From NCBI RefSeq assembly GCF_024756275.1, contig NZ_JANUGQ010000001.1:248001-312000 (forward strand): a stretch of DNA of 64,000 nt, written 5' to 3'. Both the position numbers and the translations under genes were made by a program. This document shows, in pieces, positions 42,221 to 52,464 of this stretch. A model generated the notes under the pieces. That model did not search any database and was not told the DNA's origin. It was given only the letters and a program-made list of their open reading frames with translations. Source of the DNA: Streptomyces pyxinae (GTDB taxonomy: Bacteria; Actinomycetota; Actinomycetes; Streptomycetales; Streptomycetaceae). Every line of letters begins with the position of its first letter. Position 1 is the first letter of the stretch.

Positions 42221-43048
42221 ATGTCCCTCCCCGCCCCCGGCGACCTCCCCGCCGCCGGCCACCACGACGAGACCGGCGCACCGGATCCGGCCGGCCCCGG
42301 ATACGGGAGCGAGCCCGGGATCCCCGGAGGTCCCGGGTCCCCCGGACCCGATGTCACGGCCGGCGCCCCGGCGCCCGTGGTGCTCGACCGGCGCGAGGGG
42401 CCGTACGGGGAGGTCGTCCTGCGGCGGCGGACGGAGCCGGACGGCACGGCGGTGTACGAGATCATCGCCAACGGCACCTTTCTGATGGATACCTCCGACG
42501 GCCGCTCCGAGCGGCTGCTGATCGACGCCGCCCGGCGGGAGCTGGGCGAGGGCGTGGTCGGGGCGTCGGTGCTGATCGGCGGGCTGGGCGCGGGCTTCTC
42601 GCTCGCCCACGCCGCCGCCGACGCCTGCTGGGCCCGGATCGCGGTGGTGGAGCGGGAGCAGGCGGTCATCGACTGGCACCGCGAGGGGCCGCTGGCCTCG
42701 GTCTCCGGGGCGGCGCTGGCCGATCCCCGGACGGTGCTGCTGCACGCCGGGCTGGTCGAGTACCTGGAGACCTCCCCCGACACCTATGACGCGCTCTGCC
42801 TGGACATCGACAACGGCCCCGGCTGGACCGTCACCGAGGAGAACGCCGGCCTCTACGCGCCCGCCGGGCTGGCGGCCTGCGCGGCCCGGCTGAACCCGGG
42901 CGGGGTGCTCGCGGTCTGGTCCGCGCGGCCGTCCGCCGATTTCGAAGAGTCCTTGCGAAATGCCGGATTCCACGGGGTAAGGACGGAAGAGATCCCGGTT
43001 GCCCGGGGCGTACCGGACGTGGTCCACCTCGCCGTTCGCCCTGCGTAG
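42221..43048 (+). CDS. Spermidine-synthase-like (SpeE-fold) protein
   Basis: 275 residues. The first 45 are a Pro/Gly-rich tail. The fold follows polyamine synthases/SAM enzymes: EIIANGTFLMDTSDGRSERLLIDAA, VLIGGLGAGFSLAHAAAD (glycine-rich nucleotide loop), IAVVEREQAVIDWHRE and YDALCLDIDNGPGW. In true spermidine synthases the loop is GGGDG and an acidic gatekeeper binds the amine; here GGLGAG replaces it, so the substrate may differ. The ATG at 42221 follows AGGAGGT with 7-nt spacing. It stands 85 bp ahead of the two-component genes on the same strand. Confidence 0.8.
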   Translation: MSLPAPGDLPAAGHHDETGAPDPAGPGYGSEPGIPGGPGSPGPDVTAGAPAPVVLDRREGPYGEVVLRRRTEPDGTAVYEIIANGTFLMDTSDGRSERLLIDAARRELGEGVVGASVLIGGLGAGFSLAHAAADACWARIAVVEREQAVIDWHREGPLASVSGAALADPRTVLLHAGLVEYLETSPDTYDALCLDIDNGPGWTVTEENAGLYAPAGLAACAARLNPGGVLAVWSARPSADFEESLRNAGFHGVRTEEIPVARGVPDVVHLAVRPA

Positions 43049-43133
43049 CCGGGACGCCGTCGCTGCCCTTACGCTGCTGACCGGACGTACGGATCTACAC
43101 GCGGTTCGCGCGCGGCGCGACAGGGGCGGGGCG

Positions 43134-43871
43134 ATGGAGCAGACACACACCACCACCACCGGCACCACGGTCACGCCGGGTGCGCAGCGCCGGGTGCTGG
43201 TCATCGAGGACGACACCACGATCCTGGAGGCCATCTCCGCCCGGCTGCGGGCCGAGGGATTCCTGGTGCAGACGGCGGCCGACGGTCCCGCCGCGGTCGA
43301 CGCGGCCGAGGCGTGGCAACCGGATCTGATGGTGCTCGACGTGATGCTGCCGGGCTTCGACGGCCTGGAGGTGTGCCGCCGGGTGCAGGCCCAGCGGCCG
43401 GTGCCGGTGCTGATGCTCACCGCCCGGGACGACGAGACCGACATGCTGGTCGGGCTCGGGGTCGGCGCGGACGACTACATGACCAAGCCGTTCTCCATGC
43501 GTGAGCTGGCCGCCCGGGTGCATGTCCTGCTGCGCCGGGTGGAGCGGGCGGCGCTCGCCGCGGTGACCCCGCGCAGCGGCATCCTCCGGCTGGGCGAGCT
43601 GGAGGTGGACCACGCCCAGCGCCGGGTCCGGGTCTCCGGTGACGACGTGCACCTGACGCCGACCGAGTTCGATCTGCTGGTCTGTCTGGCCAACACCCCG
43701 CGCGCGGTGCTCTCCCGGGAGCAGCTGCTGGCCGAGGTCTGGGACTGGGCGGACGCCTCCGGCACCCGGACGGTGGACAGCCACATCAAGGCGCTGCGCC
43801 GGAAGATCGGCGCCGAGCGGATCCGTACCGTGCACGGCGTCGGGTACGCCCTGGAGACCCCGGCCCCATGA
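43134..43871 (+). CDS. OmpR-family response regulator
   Basis: 245 residues. The receiver domain has VLVIEDD, phosphoacceptor D69 in MVLDVMLPGFDG, the Thr in MLTARDD and the Lys in MTKPFS. A winged helix follows (LELDHAQRRV-like strand, VHLTPTEFDLLVCLANTPRAVLSREQLLAEVW, ending RTVHGVGYALETP). Its stop overlaps the kinase start (ATGA at 43868-43871), so the pair is translationally coupled. The ATG at 43134 has AGGGGCGGGG before it. By position it would match SCO5283 of S. coelicolor, from memory. Confidence 0.94.
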   Translation: MEQTHTTTTGTTVTPGAQRRVLVIEDDTTILEAISARLRAEGFLVQTAADGPAAVDAAEAWQPDLMVLDVMLPGFDGLEVCRRVQAQRPVPVLMLTARDDETDMLVGLGVGADDYMTKPFSMRELAARVHVLLRRVERAALAAVTPRSGILRLGELEVDHAQRRVRVSGDDVHLTPTEFDLLVCLANTPRAVLSREQLLAEVWDWADASGTRTVDSHIKALRRKIGAERIRTVHGVGYALETPAP

Positions 43872-45256
43872 GCGGGCGGGCGGCGGACCGCGCCGGGGAA
43901 CGGGGTGCGGCCGGCCGGACGGGTGAGCCGCCGGAGCCGTACGACTTGGGGTCCCGTGGTCTCCGCGAGGATCCCCGGCAGGGCCTCGGGCACAGTCCGG
44001 GCGAAGGCAGCGGGACGGATTCCGTCCCGGGCGGCGGGAACGACCTCCCGGAGGATCCGCGCAAGGGCCGGTGGACACCTCTCCGCAAGGATCTCCCGAA
44101 GCCGCGGAAGGGCCCCCGGCGGGATCTCCGGAAGGAGCGGCAGAAGGAGCCGCGGAGGGGCCCCCGGCCGGACCTCCGGAAGCGGGGCCGCCGGAAGCGG
44201 ACGGTGACGATCTCGGTCAAGACCAAGCTCGGCACCCTGGTGGTGGTCTCGGTCTTCATCACCACCGGGCTGCTGCTGGTCGCGCTGCGCACCGAGACCG
44301 AGCTGCGGTTCATCACCGTCTTCTCGGTGATCGCCACCCTGCTGATCACCCAGTTCGTGGCGCACGGCCTGACCGCGCCGCTGGACGAGATGAACACCGT
44401 CGCCAAGGGCATATCGCACGGCGACTACACCCGCCGGGTGCGCGGCGCCGACCGCCGGGACGAGCTGGGCGACCTGGCCTCCACCATCAACCGGATGGCG
44501 GACGACCTGGAGTCGGTGGACCGGCACCGCAAGGAGCTGGTCGCCAATGTCTCGCACGAGTTGCGCACGCCGATCGCCGCGCTGCGGGCGGTGCTGGAGA
44601 ACGTGGTGGACGGGGTGTCGGCGGCCGACCCGGAGACCATGCGCACCGCGCTCAAGCAGACCGAGCGGTTGGGCGACCTGGTGGAGACGCTGCTCGACCT
44701 CTCCCGCCTCGACAACGGTGTCGTCACCCTGCGCGCCCGCCGGTTCGAGGTGTGGCCCTATCTCTCCGGGGTCCTCAAGGAGGCCAACCTCGCCGCCGCC
44801 CAGCGCGACCTGGGCTCGGGCTCGGGCCATCACACCCGCAAGGACGTCCACCTCCATCTGGACGTGCACCCGCCCGAGCTGACCGCGCACGCGGACGCCG
44901 AGCGGCTCCACCAGGTGGTCGCCAACCTCATCGACAACGCGGTGAAGCACTCGCCGCCGCGCGGCCGGGTGACCGTACGGGCCCGGCGCGGCGCCGCGCC
45001 GGAGTCCCTGACCCTGGAGGTCCTGGACGAGGGCCCGGGCATCCCGGAGGCGGAGCGGCACAAGGTCTTCGAGCGGTTCAACCGGGGCAACGCGCCGGCC
45101 GGGGCGGGCCCGGGCAGCGACGGCGGCACCGGTCTGGGGCTGGCGATCGCGCGCTGGGCGGTCGATCTGCACGGCGGGCGCATCGGGGTGGCCGAGTCCA
45201 CCCGTGGTTGCCGGATCCAGGTCACTCTTCCGGGCGTACCGCGACAGCGCGGTTGA
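43868..45256 (+). CDS. Sensor histidine kinase with a long basic cytoplasmic N-terminus
   Basis: 462 residues. Residues 1-112 form an unusual Arg/Lys/Pro/Asp-rich region with DLRK, RKGP and DPRKGR repeats. Two membrane helices follow at about 120-140 and 148-166 with almost no extracellular loop between (about 7 residues). HAMP comes next (LTAPLDEMNTVAKGISHGDYTRRV), then VANVSHELRTPIA with H230, N-box NLIDNAVKHS, and G-boxes DEGPGIP and GGTGLGLAIA. The tiny loop argues against a large extracellular sensor; input may come from the membrane or from the basic N-terminus. Partner of the preceding regulator. Confidence 0.93.
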   Translation: MSGRAADRAGERGAAGRTGEPPEPYDLGSRGLREDPRQGLGHSPGEGSGTDSVPGGGNDLPEDPRKGRWTPLRKDLPKPRKGPRRDLRKERQKEPRRGPRPDLRKRGRRKRTVTISVKTKLGTLVVVSVFITTGLLLVALRTETELRFITVFSVIATLLITQFVAHGLTAPLDEMNTVAKGISHGDYTRRVRGADRRDELGDLASTINRMADDLESVDRHRKELVANVSHELRTPIAALRAVLENVVDGVSAADPETMRTALKQTERLGDLVETLLDLSRLDNGVVTLRARRFEVWPYLSGVLKEANLAAAQRDLGSGSGHHTRKDVHLHLDVHPPELTAHADAERLHQVVANLIDNAVKHSPPRGRVTVRARRGAAPESLTLEVLDEGPGIPEAERHKVFERFNRGNAPAGAGPGSDGGTGLGLAIARWAVDLHGGRIGVAESTRGCRIQVTLPGVPRQRG

Positions 45257-45583
45257 CGTAAGGTTCGAACCCGGGACGCCCCGGACCGGGCGCCCGGGCG
45301 CCCCGGCACGAAACCGTCCCGCAACGGGCCCGGACCGAACCGGTCCCGAACCCGACCGGTCGCGGAAGCGACACCGCCGGTCGGCGGCGGTCGGCGCGAC
45401 GGCCTCGCTTACCCGCTCAGGGCGGAACCACGCTTGTTTCCCGCCAAAAAACCCGCCGAAACCCCGCTTCTCATGTGATGTACGCGACGAAGGGACGCCC
45501 GGCCTGCACCTCCACGGTCAGGAGGCGTAGCCTTTATTTCCGCTGTCCATCACCTTGTGAAGCGGAAGAGGGCGGTTACCGCC
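45257..45583. promoter_or_regulatory. Upstream region of kgd
   Basis: 327 bp without a gene. The right half, 45425-45560, is AT-richer, with CCCGCC-AAAAAA-CCCGCC direct repeats near 45440-45457, and CTTTATTTCC (about 45531-45540) some 45-55 bp before the kgd start. It should contain the kgd promoter and perhaps the end of the kinase transcript. Confidence 0.45.
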
Positions 45584-48500
45584 GTGTCGTCTCAGTCCCC
45601 CAGTAACGCGAGCACTTCGACCGACCAAGACGGGCAGGGCCAGAACCCTGCCGCCGCCTTCGGTGCCAATGAGTGGCTCGTCGACGAGATCTACCAGCAG
45701 TACCTCCAGGACCCGAATTCGGTCGACCGTGCCTGGTGGGACTTCTTCGCCGACTACAAGCCGGGGGCCTCCGCGTCGTCCGGCGACAAGCCGGGGGCGT
45801 CCGCGTCCTCCGGCGCGGCGGACAAGCCCGCGGGTGAGGGCGCCGCGGCGGCGGGGGCCGCAGACGCCCCGCAGGGGGCCGGCGCCCCGGCCCAGCAGCC
45901 GGCGGCTCCCGCCCCGGCCGCCGCCCAGGCGAAGCCCGCGCAGGCCGAGCCGGCCGCCGCACAGCCGAAGGCGGCCCCGGCCAAGCCCGCCGCGCAGGCA
46001 CCGGCGCAGCCGAAGGCCGCCGCCCCGGCGAAGCCCGCCCAGTCCGCCGCGCCCGCGAAGCCCGCGAAGAGCGAGAGCGCCGGCGCCGCCGAAGGCCCCG
46101 AGTTCGTGACGCTGCGCGGCCCGGCCGGCGCGGTCGCCAAGAACATGAACGCCTCGCTGGAGCTGCCGACCGCCACCTCGGTGCGCGCGGTCCCGGTCAA
46201 GCTGCTCTTCGACAACCGCATCGTCATCAACAACCATCTGAAGCGCGCCCGGGGCGGGAAGATCTCCTTCACCCACCTCATCGGGTACGCGATGGTGCAG
46301 GCCATCAAGGCCATGCCGTCGATGAACTGGTCGTTCGCGGAGAAGGACGGCAAGCCGACCCTGGTGAAGCCGGCGCACGTCAACTTCGGCCTCGCCATCG
46401 ACCTGGTGAAGCCGAACGGCGACCGCCAGCTGGTCGTGGCCGGCATCAAGAAGGCCGAGACGCTCAACTTCTTCGAGTTCTGGCAGGCGTACGAGGACAT
46501 CGTCCGCCGCGCCCGCGTCGGCAAGCTGACGATGGACGACTTCTCCGGCGTCACCGTCTCGCTGACCAACCCCGGCGGCCTGGGCACCGTCCACTCCGTG
46601 CCGCGTCTGATGCCCGGTCAGTCGGTCATCATGGGTGTCGGCTCGATGGACTACCCGGCCGAGTTCCAGGGCACCTCCCAGGACACCCTGAACAAGCTGG
46701 GCATCTCCAAGGTGATGACCCTCACCTCCACCTACGACCACCGGGTCATCCAGGGCGCCGCCTCGGGCGAGTTCCTCCGGATCGTCGCCAACCTGCTGCT
46801 CGGCGAGAACGACTTCTACGACGAGATCTTCGAGGCGCTGCGGATCCCCTACGAGCCGGTCCGCTGGTTCAAGGACATCGACGCCTCGCACGACGACGAC
46901 GTCACCAAGGCCGCCCGGGTCTTCGAGCTCATCCACTCCTACCGGGTCCGGGGCCATGTCATGGCCGACACCGACCCGCTGGAGTACCGCCAGCGCAAGC
47001 ACCCCGACCTGGACATCACCGAGCACGGCCTCACCCTGTGGGACCTGGAGCGGGAGTTCGCGGTCGGCGGCTTCGGCGGCAAGTCCATGATGAAGCTGCG
47101 CGACATCCTGGGCGTGCTGCGCGACTCGTACTGCCGCACCACCGGCATCGAGTTCATGCACATCCAGGATCCCAAGCAGCGCAAGTGGATCCAGGACCGC
47201 GTCGAGCGCGCGCACTCCAAGCCGGAGCGCGAGGAGCAGCTGCGGATCCTGCGCCGGCTCAACGCGGCCGAGGCGTTCGAGACCTTCCTCCAGACCAAGT
47301 ACGTGGGCCAGAAGCGGTTCTCGCTGGAGGGCGGCGAGTCCGTCATCCCGCTGCTGGACGCGGTCATCGACTCCGCCGCCGAGTCCCGGCTGGACGAGGT
47401 CGTCGTGGGCATGGCCCACCGCGGCCGGCTCAATGTGCTGGCGAACATCGTCGGCAAGTCGTACGCCCAGATCTTCCGCGAGTTCGAGGGCAACCTCGAC
47501 CCGAAGTCGATGCACGGCTCCGGCGACGTGAAGTACCACCTCGGCGCCGAGGGCACCTTCACCGGCCTGGACGGCGAGCAGATCAAGGTCTCGCTGGTCG
47601 CCAACCCCTCGCACCTGGAGGCGGTCGACCCGGTCCTGGAGGGTGTCGTCCGCGCCAAGCAGGACGTCATCAACAAGGGCGGCACCGACTTCACCGTGCT
47701 CCCCGTCGCCCTGCACGGCGACGCGGCCTTCGCGGGCCAGGGCGTGGTGGCCGAGACCCTCAACATGTCGCAGCTGCGCGGCTACCGCACCGGCGGCACG
47801 GTCCACATCGTCATCAACAACCAGGTCGGCTTCACCGCCGCCCCGGAGTCCTCGCGCTCCTCGATGTACGCCACCGACGTGGCCCGCATGATCGAGGCGC
47901 CGATCTTCCATGTGAACGGCGACGACCCGGAGGCCGTGGTCCGCGTCGCGCGGCTCGCCTTCGAGTTCCGCCAGACGTTCAACAAGGACGTCGTGATCGA
48001 CCTCATCTGCTACCGCCGCCGCGGTCACAACGAGGGCGACAACCCGCAGTTCACCAACCCGCAGATGTACAACCTGATCGACAAGAAGCGCTCGGTGCGC
48101 AAGCTGTACACCGAGTCGCTGATCGGCCGGGGCGACATCACCGTGGAGGAGGCGGAGCAGGCGCTCCAGGACTTCCAGGGCCAGCTGGAGAAGGTGTTCG
48201 CGGAGGTCCGCGAGGCCGTCAGCAACCCGGCCCCGGCCCATTCCCCGGAGGCGCAGGCCGAGTTCCCGGTCTCCGTGACCACCGCGGTCTCCCAGGAGGT
48301 CGTGAAGCGGATCGCGGAGTCGCAGGTCACCGTCCCGGACCGGGTCAAGGTGCACCCGCGCCTGATGCCGCAGCTCCAGCGCCGCGCCGCCTCGGTGGAC
48401 GACGGCACCATCGACTGGGGCATGGGCGAGACCCTGGCCATCGGCTCGCTGCTGATGGAGGGCACCCCGGTCCGGCTCGCCGGCCAGGACACCCGCCGCG

Positions 48501-49459
48501 GCACCTTCGGCCAGCGCCACGCGGTGCTGGTGGACCAGGAGACCGGCGAGGACTACACCCCGCTGCTGTACCTCGCGGACGAGCAGGCCCGGTACAACGT
48601 CTACGACTCGCTGCTCAGCGAGTACGCGGCGATGGGCTTCGAGTACGGCTACTCGCTGGCCCGCCCGGACGCGCTGGTCATGTGGGAGGCGCAGTTCGGC
48701 GACTTCGTCAACGGCGCCCAGACCGTGGTGGACGAGTTCATCTCCTCCGCCGAGCAGAAGTGGTCGCAGACCTCCGGCGTCACCCTGCTGCTGCCGCACG
48801 GCTACGAGGGCCAGGGCCCGGACCACTCCTCGGCCCGCCCGGAGCGCTTCCTCCAGCTCTGCGCACAGAACAACATGACGGTCGCCATGCCGACCCTGCC
48901 GTCGAACTACTTCCACCTCCTGCGGTGGCAGGTGCACAACCCGCACCACAAGCCGCTGGTCGTCTTCACCCCGAAGTCGATGCTGCGCCTGAAGGCCGCC
49001 GCGTCCAAGGCGGAGGAGTTCACCACCGGCGGCTTCCGCCCGGTGATCGGTGACGACTCGGTCGCCGCGGAGTCGGTGCGCAAGGTCGTCTTCTGCGCGG
49101 GCAAGGTCTACTACGACCTGGACGCCGAGCGGCAGAAGCGCGGGATCACGGACACCGCGATCATCCGGGTGGAGCGGCTCTACCCGCTGCCGGGCGCGGA
49201 GCTCCAGGCCGAGATCTCCAAGTACCCGAACGCCGAGAAGTACCTGTGGGCCCAGGAGGAGCCGGCGAACCAGGGTGCCTGGCCGTTCATCGCGCTCAAC
49301 CTGATCGACCACCTCGACCTGGCGGTCGGCGCCGACGTGCCGCACGGCGAGCGCCTGCGCCGGATCTCCCGGCCGCACGGCTCGTCCCCGGCGGTCGGCT
49401 CGGCCAAGCGCCACCAGGCGGAGCAGCAGCAGCTGGTCAACGAGGTCTTCGACGCCTGA
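45584..49459 (+). CDS. kgd: Multifunctional 2-oxoglutarate decarboxylase/dehydrogenase (Kgd/SucA type)
   Basis: 1291 residues fusing an E2-like succinyltransferase part to a thiamine-dependent E1o part, as in mycobacterial and corynebacterial Kgd/OdhA. The N-terminus [32 protein letters not shown] is the family signature; a low-complexity Ala/Pro/Lys linker (about 65-175) follows. The acyltransferase domain has [15 protein letters not shown] and the catalytic His in [12 protein letters not shown]. The E1 part has [11 protein letters not shown], the ThDP site region and [24 protein letters not shown]. It catalyses the 2-oxoglutarate step of the TCA cycle. The GTG at 45584 is chosen because VSSQSPSN matches the usual start; GTG 45557 adds nine basic residues. 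Confidence 0.97.
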   Translation: MSSQSPSNASTSTDQDGQGQNPAAAFGANEWLVDEIYQQYLQDPNSVDRAWWDFFADYKPGASASSGDKPGASASSGAADKPAGEGAAAAGAADAPQGAGAPAQQPAAPAPAAAQAKPAQAEPAAAQPKAAPAKPAAQAPAQPKAAAPAKPAQSAAPAKPAKSESAGAAEGPEFVTLRGPAGAVAKNMNASLELPTATSVRAVPVKLLFDNRIVINNHLKRARGGKISFTHLIGYAMVQAIKAMPSMNWSFAEKDGKPTLVKPAHVNFGLAIDLVKPNGDRQLVVAGIKKAETLNFFEFWQAYEDIVRRARVGKLTMDDFSGVTVSLTNPGGLGTVHSVPRLMPGQSVIMGVGSMDYPAEFQGTSQDTLNKLGISKVMTLTSTYDHRVIQGAASGEFLRIVANLLLGENDFYDEIFEALRIPYEPVRWFKDIDASHDDDVTKAARVFELIHSYRVRGHVMADTDPLEYRQRKHPDLDITEHGLTLWDLEREFAVGGFGGKSMMKLRDILGVLRDSYCRTTGIEFMHIQDPKQRKWIQDRVERAHSKPEREEQLRILRRLNAAEAFETFLQTKYVGQKRFSLEGGESVIPLLDAVIDSAAESRLDEVVVGMAHRGRLNVLANIVGKSYAQIFREFEGNLDPKSMHGSGDVKYHLGAEGTFTGLDGEQIKVSLVANPSHLEAVDPVLEGVVRAKQDVINKGGTDFTVLPVALHGDAAFAGQGVVAETLNMSQLRGYRTGGTVHIVINNQVGFTAAPESSRSSMYATDVARMIEAPIFHVNGDDPEAVVRVARLAFEFRQTFNKDVVIDLICYRRRGHNEGDNPQFTNPQMYNLIDKKRSVRKLYTESLIGRGDITVEEAEQALQDFQGQLEKVFAEVREAVSNPAPAHSPEAQAEFPVSVTTAVSQEVVKRIAESQVTVPDRVKVHPRLMPQLQRRAASVDDGTIDWGMGETLAIGSLLMEGTPVRLAGQDTRRGTFGQRHAVLVDQETGEDYTPLLYLADEQARYNVYDSLLSEYAAMGFEYGYSLARPDALVMWEAQFGDFVNGAQTVVDEFISSAEQKWSQTSGVTLLLPHGYEGQGPDHSSARPERFLQLCAQNNMTVAMPTLPSNYFHLLRWQVHNPHHKPLVVFTPKSMLRLKAAASKAEEFTTGGFRPVIGDDSVAAESVRKVVFCAGKVYYDLDAERQKRGITDTAIIRVERLYPLPGAELQAEISKYPNAEKYLWAQEEPANQGAWPFIALNLIDHLDLAVGADVPHGERLRRISRPHGSSPAVGSAKRHQAEQQQLVNEVFDA

Positions 49460-49507
49460 GTCGTGTCTCGTCTCACGTCTGAGCCGTACGCCCTCGGGCG
49501 GACCTCA

Positions 49508-49559
49508 CCGGGCCCGGGCCCGCGCACCTTCCGCGCGGCGCCCGGGCCCGGGCGTTTTT
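49508..49559 (+). terminator. Rho-independent terminator of kgd
   Basis: Outer arms CCGGGCCCGGGC (49508-49519) and GCCCGGGCCCGG (49540-49551), inner arms CCGCGC/GCGCGG, then GCG and TTTTT (49555-49559). An almost continuous 18-bp stem plus T-run, 48 bp after the kgd stop. Confidence 0.85.
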
Positions 49560-49615
49560 CCCGGGCCAGGCCCGGGAGGCCGGGGGGTCCCGGGGGCCCA
49601 GGCAGCGGGAGCCGG

Positions 49616-49791
49616 GGCCGGTCCCGGGAGCCCGGGGGGCAGAGGCCGGCAGCCCCGGGAGCAGGCGCCGGGAGGCCGGAGAGCGGGAGCCGGAAGCCCG
49701 GGGAGCAGGGGCCGGGAGGCCGGAGAGCGGGAGCCGGAAGCCCGGGCAGCAGGGGCCGGGAGCCCCGGGAGCAGGCGCCGGGAAGCGGGTG
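49616..49791. repeat. 22-bp tandem repeat array
   Basis: Eight units with an exact 22-bp step (starts 49616, 49638, 49660, 49682, 49704, 49726, 49748, 49770). Units alternate between AGCAGGGGCCGGGAGGCCGG- and AGCGGGAGCCGGAAGCCCGG-like forms, giving a 44-bp superperiod in the middle. Non-coding, between the kgd terminator and the DUF6104 gene. Confidence 0.85.
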
Positions 49792-49846
49792 CGCGGGGCC
49801 GCATATCCTGGCCGGTGAGCATCCCGTCCCCTTTCTGGAGCGACCC

Positions 49847-50032
49847 GTGTACTTCACCGACCGTGGCATCGAGGAGCTGGAGAAGCGGCGCGGCGAGGAG
49901 GAGGTCACCTTCGAGTGGCTCGCCGAGCAGCTGCGCACCTTCGTCGACCTCAACCCCGACTTCGAGGTCCCCGTCGAGCGGCTGGCCACCTGGCTGGCCC
50001 GGCTGGACGACGAGGACGACGAGGACGAGTGA
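49847..50032 (+). CDS. DUF6104-family small protein
   Basis: 61 residues: VYFTDRGIEELEKRRGEEEVTFEWLAEQLRTFVDLNPDFEVPVERLATWLARLDDEDDEDE. This short acidic protein is conserved downstream of kgd in Streptomyces. GGAG lies 6 nt before the GTG at 49847, and the conserved part starts right there; the longer reading to 49463 runs through the 22-bp repeat and is not credible. Function unknown. Confidence 0.88.
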   Translation: MYFTDRGIEELEKRRGEEEVTFEWLAEQLRTFVDLNPDFEVPVERLATWLARLDDEDDEDE

Positions 50033-50217
50033 CCGTACGGCCGGGGGTGGCCGGAGGCGGCCGTACGACCGGGTGACCGGGCGGCCCGCGCGGGGCGCCC
50101 ACGGGTGACGGGTGGCTGTCGCGACATGTCTCGTGCGGCATGTCCCCTCCGGTGCGTCTCGTCCGGTGTGCCTCGTCCGGGGCGGGAGCCGGGACCAGGT
50201 AGACCTCCCGCCATCCA

Positions 50218-50253
50218 CGACATATCGTGTTCCGTGTCAGACGCGATATGTCG
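50218..50253. promoter_or_regulatory. Inverted repeat upstream of the DUF4097-PadR operon
   Basis: Perfect 10-bp arms CGACATATCG (50218-50227) and CGATATGTCG (50244-50253) lie 16 bp apart, just upstream of the DUF4097 start at 50276. Each arm is itself nearly palindromic. Related CGACATGTC and GCATGTCCC elements occur at 50122-50145. Such paired ATATCG/CGATAT sites suit autoregulation by the PadR protein encoded second in the operon. Confidence 0.55.
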
Positions 50254-50275
50254 CGCCCTGCCCCGGGGAGGCCCC

Positions 50276-51205
<930 letters not shown>

Positions 51206-51206
51206 C

Positions 51207-52229
51207 ATGCCTCCCGTCTTCGCCCACGGCCGGCTCCGGCTCTATCTGCTGAAGCTGCTGGACGAGTCCCCGCGCCACGGCTACGAGGTGATCCGCCTCC
51301 TGGAGGAGCGCTTCCACGGCCTGTACGCGCCCTCGGCCGGCACCGTCTATCCCCGGCTGGCCAAACTGGAGGCCGAGGGCCTGGTCACCCACACCACCGA
51401 GGGCGGCCGCAAGATCTACTCGCTCACCGACGCCGGACGCGCCGAACTGGCCGGGCGCGGCGGCGAACTGACCGATCTGGAGCGGGAGATCCGGGACTCG
51501 GTCGCGGAACTGGCGGCCGAGATCCGGGAGGACGTACGCGGCGCCGCCGGCCGGCTCCGCAGCGAGATGCGGGCCGCCGCCGACCGGGCCAGGACCGCCG
51601 GGGACGGCCCGGGCGAGTCGGCCTGGCAGCGGGCCGGCCGGGAGTGGAAGGAGCAGGCGCGGCGGGCCGAGGACGAGTCCCGCCGGGCCCGCGAGGAGGC
51701 CCGCTCGGCGCGCCACCAGGCGAAGGAGGCCCAGGAGCGGGCCCAGCGCGAACTCCAGCGCCTCGCCCAGCAGGTGCAGGACCGCGTCTCGGCGGGCGAC
51801 TGGCCGGCCGCCCTCTCCGACCTCACCGGCCGCCTCACCGACCTGCTGGGCGCCACACCGGCCCCCACGCAGCCCCCGTACGACGCCGAGCCGCCGAGCC
51901 CCGGAAAGCCGTCCGCCGACACGGAGCCCCCGTACGGCGAACGACCGCCCGCCGACACCGAGCCCTCGGCTCCCGGAACGGCGACTCCCGCGCCCGGTCC
52001 GGCCCCGGCCACCAAGACGGCAGCTCCGACGGAGGCCCCGGCCCCCGGCGCCCCCGCCCCGGAGGACCCGGCCCGGGAGCTGGAGCGGCTGCTCGACCGC
52101 TTCCGGGACGAGGTCCGCGACGCCGCCCGCGACCACGGGGTCACCCCCGCCCAACTGGCCGAGACCCGCCGCCACCTGGCCACCACGGCCGCCACCGTCA
52201 CGGGGCTGCTGCGGAGCGGCCTCCGGTGA
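51207..52229 (+). CDS. PadR-family transcriptional regulator with long C-terminal tail
   Basis: 340 residues. The PadR winged helix is at the start: FAHGRLRLYLLKLLDESPRHGYEVIRLLEERFHGLYAPSAGTVYPRLAKLEAEGLVTHTTEGGRKIYSLTDAGRAEL. A charged coiled coil follows (about 95-200), then a Pro/Ala/Glu-rich linker with PPYGERPPADTEP-type repeats, and a last helical segment (LERLLDRFRDEVRDAARDHGVTPAQLAETRRHL). Usual PadR proteins are 110-180 residues, so the tail is exceptional. The start lies 1 bp after the DUF4097 stop. Likely represses its own operon via the inverted repeat at 50218-50253. Confidence 0.92.
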   Translation: MPPVFAHGRLRLYLLKLLDESPRHGYEVIRLLEERFHGLYAPSAGTVYPRLAKLEAEGLVTHTTEGGRKIYSLTDAGRAELAGRGGELTDLEREIRDSVAELAAEIREDVRGAAGRLRSEMRAAADRARTAGDGPGESAWQRAGREWKEQARRAEDESRRAREEARSARHQAKEAQERAQRELQRLAQQVQDRVSAGDWPAALSDLTGRLTDLLGATPAPTQPPYDAEPPSPGKPSADTEPPYGERPPADTEPSAPGTATPAPGPAPATKTAAPTEAPAPGAPAPEDPARELERLLDRFRDEVRDAARDHGVTPAQLAETRRHLATTAATVTGLLRSGLR

Positions 52230-52464
52230 CCGGCCCCGGCCGCGCTCTGGTGGCCCGGATCTCCTCCGGCCCGACGGGGCCTCCGAAGTCGAAGGTGTCC
52301 TCGTCCTCGATGAAGGCTTCGTCCCACACCCGGGTGGCGAGCGCCAGGCGATGAACGGCCTCCCGGACGAGCTCCGCCTCCGGGAGACCCCGGCGAATCG
52401 CCGCCGCCCTGATCAGCTCAAGGTCGGCCTGGTCCACGTACACATCGATGCGCCTGAGCCCCAT
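52198..52464 (-). CDS. Ribbon-helix-helix (CopG/VapB-like) protein
   Basis: 88 residues. RRIDVYVDQADLELIRAAAIRRGLPEAELVREAVHRLAL is a ribbon-helix-helix DNA-binding module as in many antitoxins; an acidic tail follows (FIEDEDTFDFGGPVGPEEI). The ATG is at 52464; the end overlaps the 3' end of padR on the opposite strand by 32 bp, and the start overlaps the 3' end of the GH5 gene. No PIN, RelE or HicA-like toxin gene is adjacent, so it is an orphan antitoxin-like regulator. Confidence 0.75.
   Translation of the reverse strand: MGLRRIDVYVDQADLELIRAAAIRRGLPEAELVREAVHRLALATRVWDEAFIEDEDTFDFGGPVGPEEIRATRARPGPVTGGRSAAAP

Noticed and set aside
45518..49414. 1298-residue antisense frame opposite kgd
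   Set aside because: A complete shadow of the well-conserved kgd gene.
52198..52464. Complete toxin-antitoxin pair
   Set aside because: Only the ribbon-helix-helix antitoxin-like half is visible; no toxin frame was found on either side.
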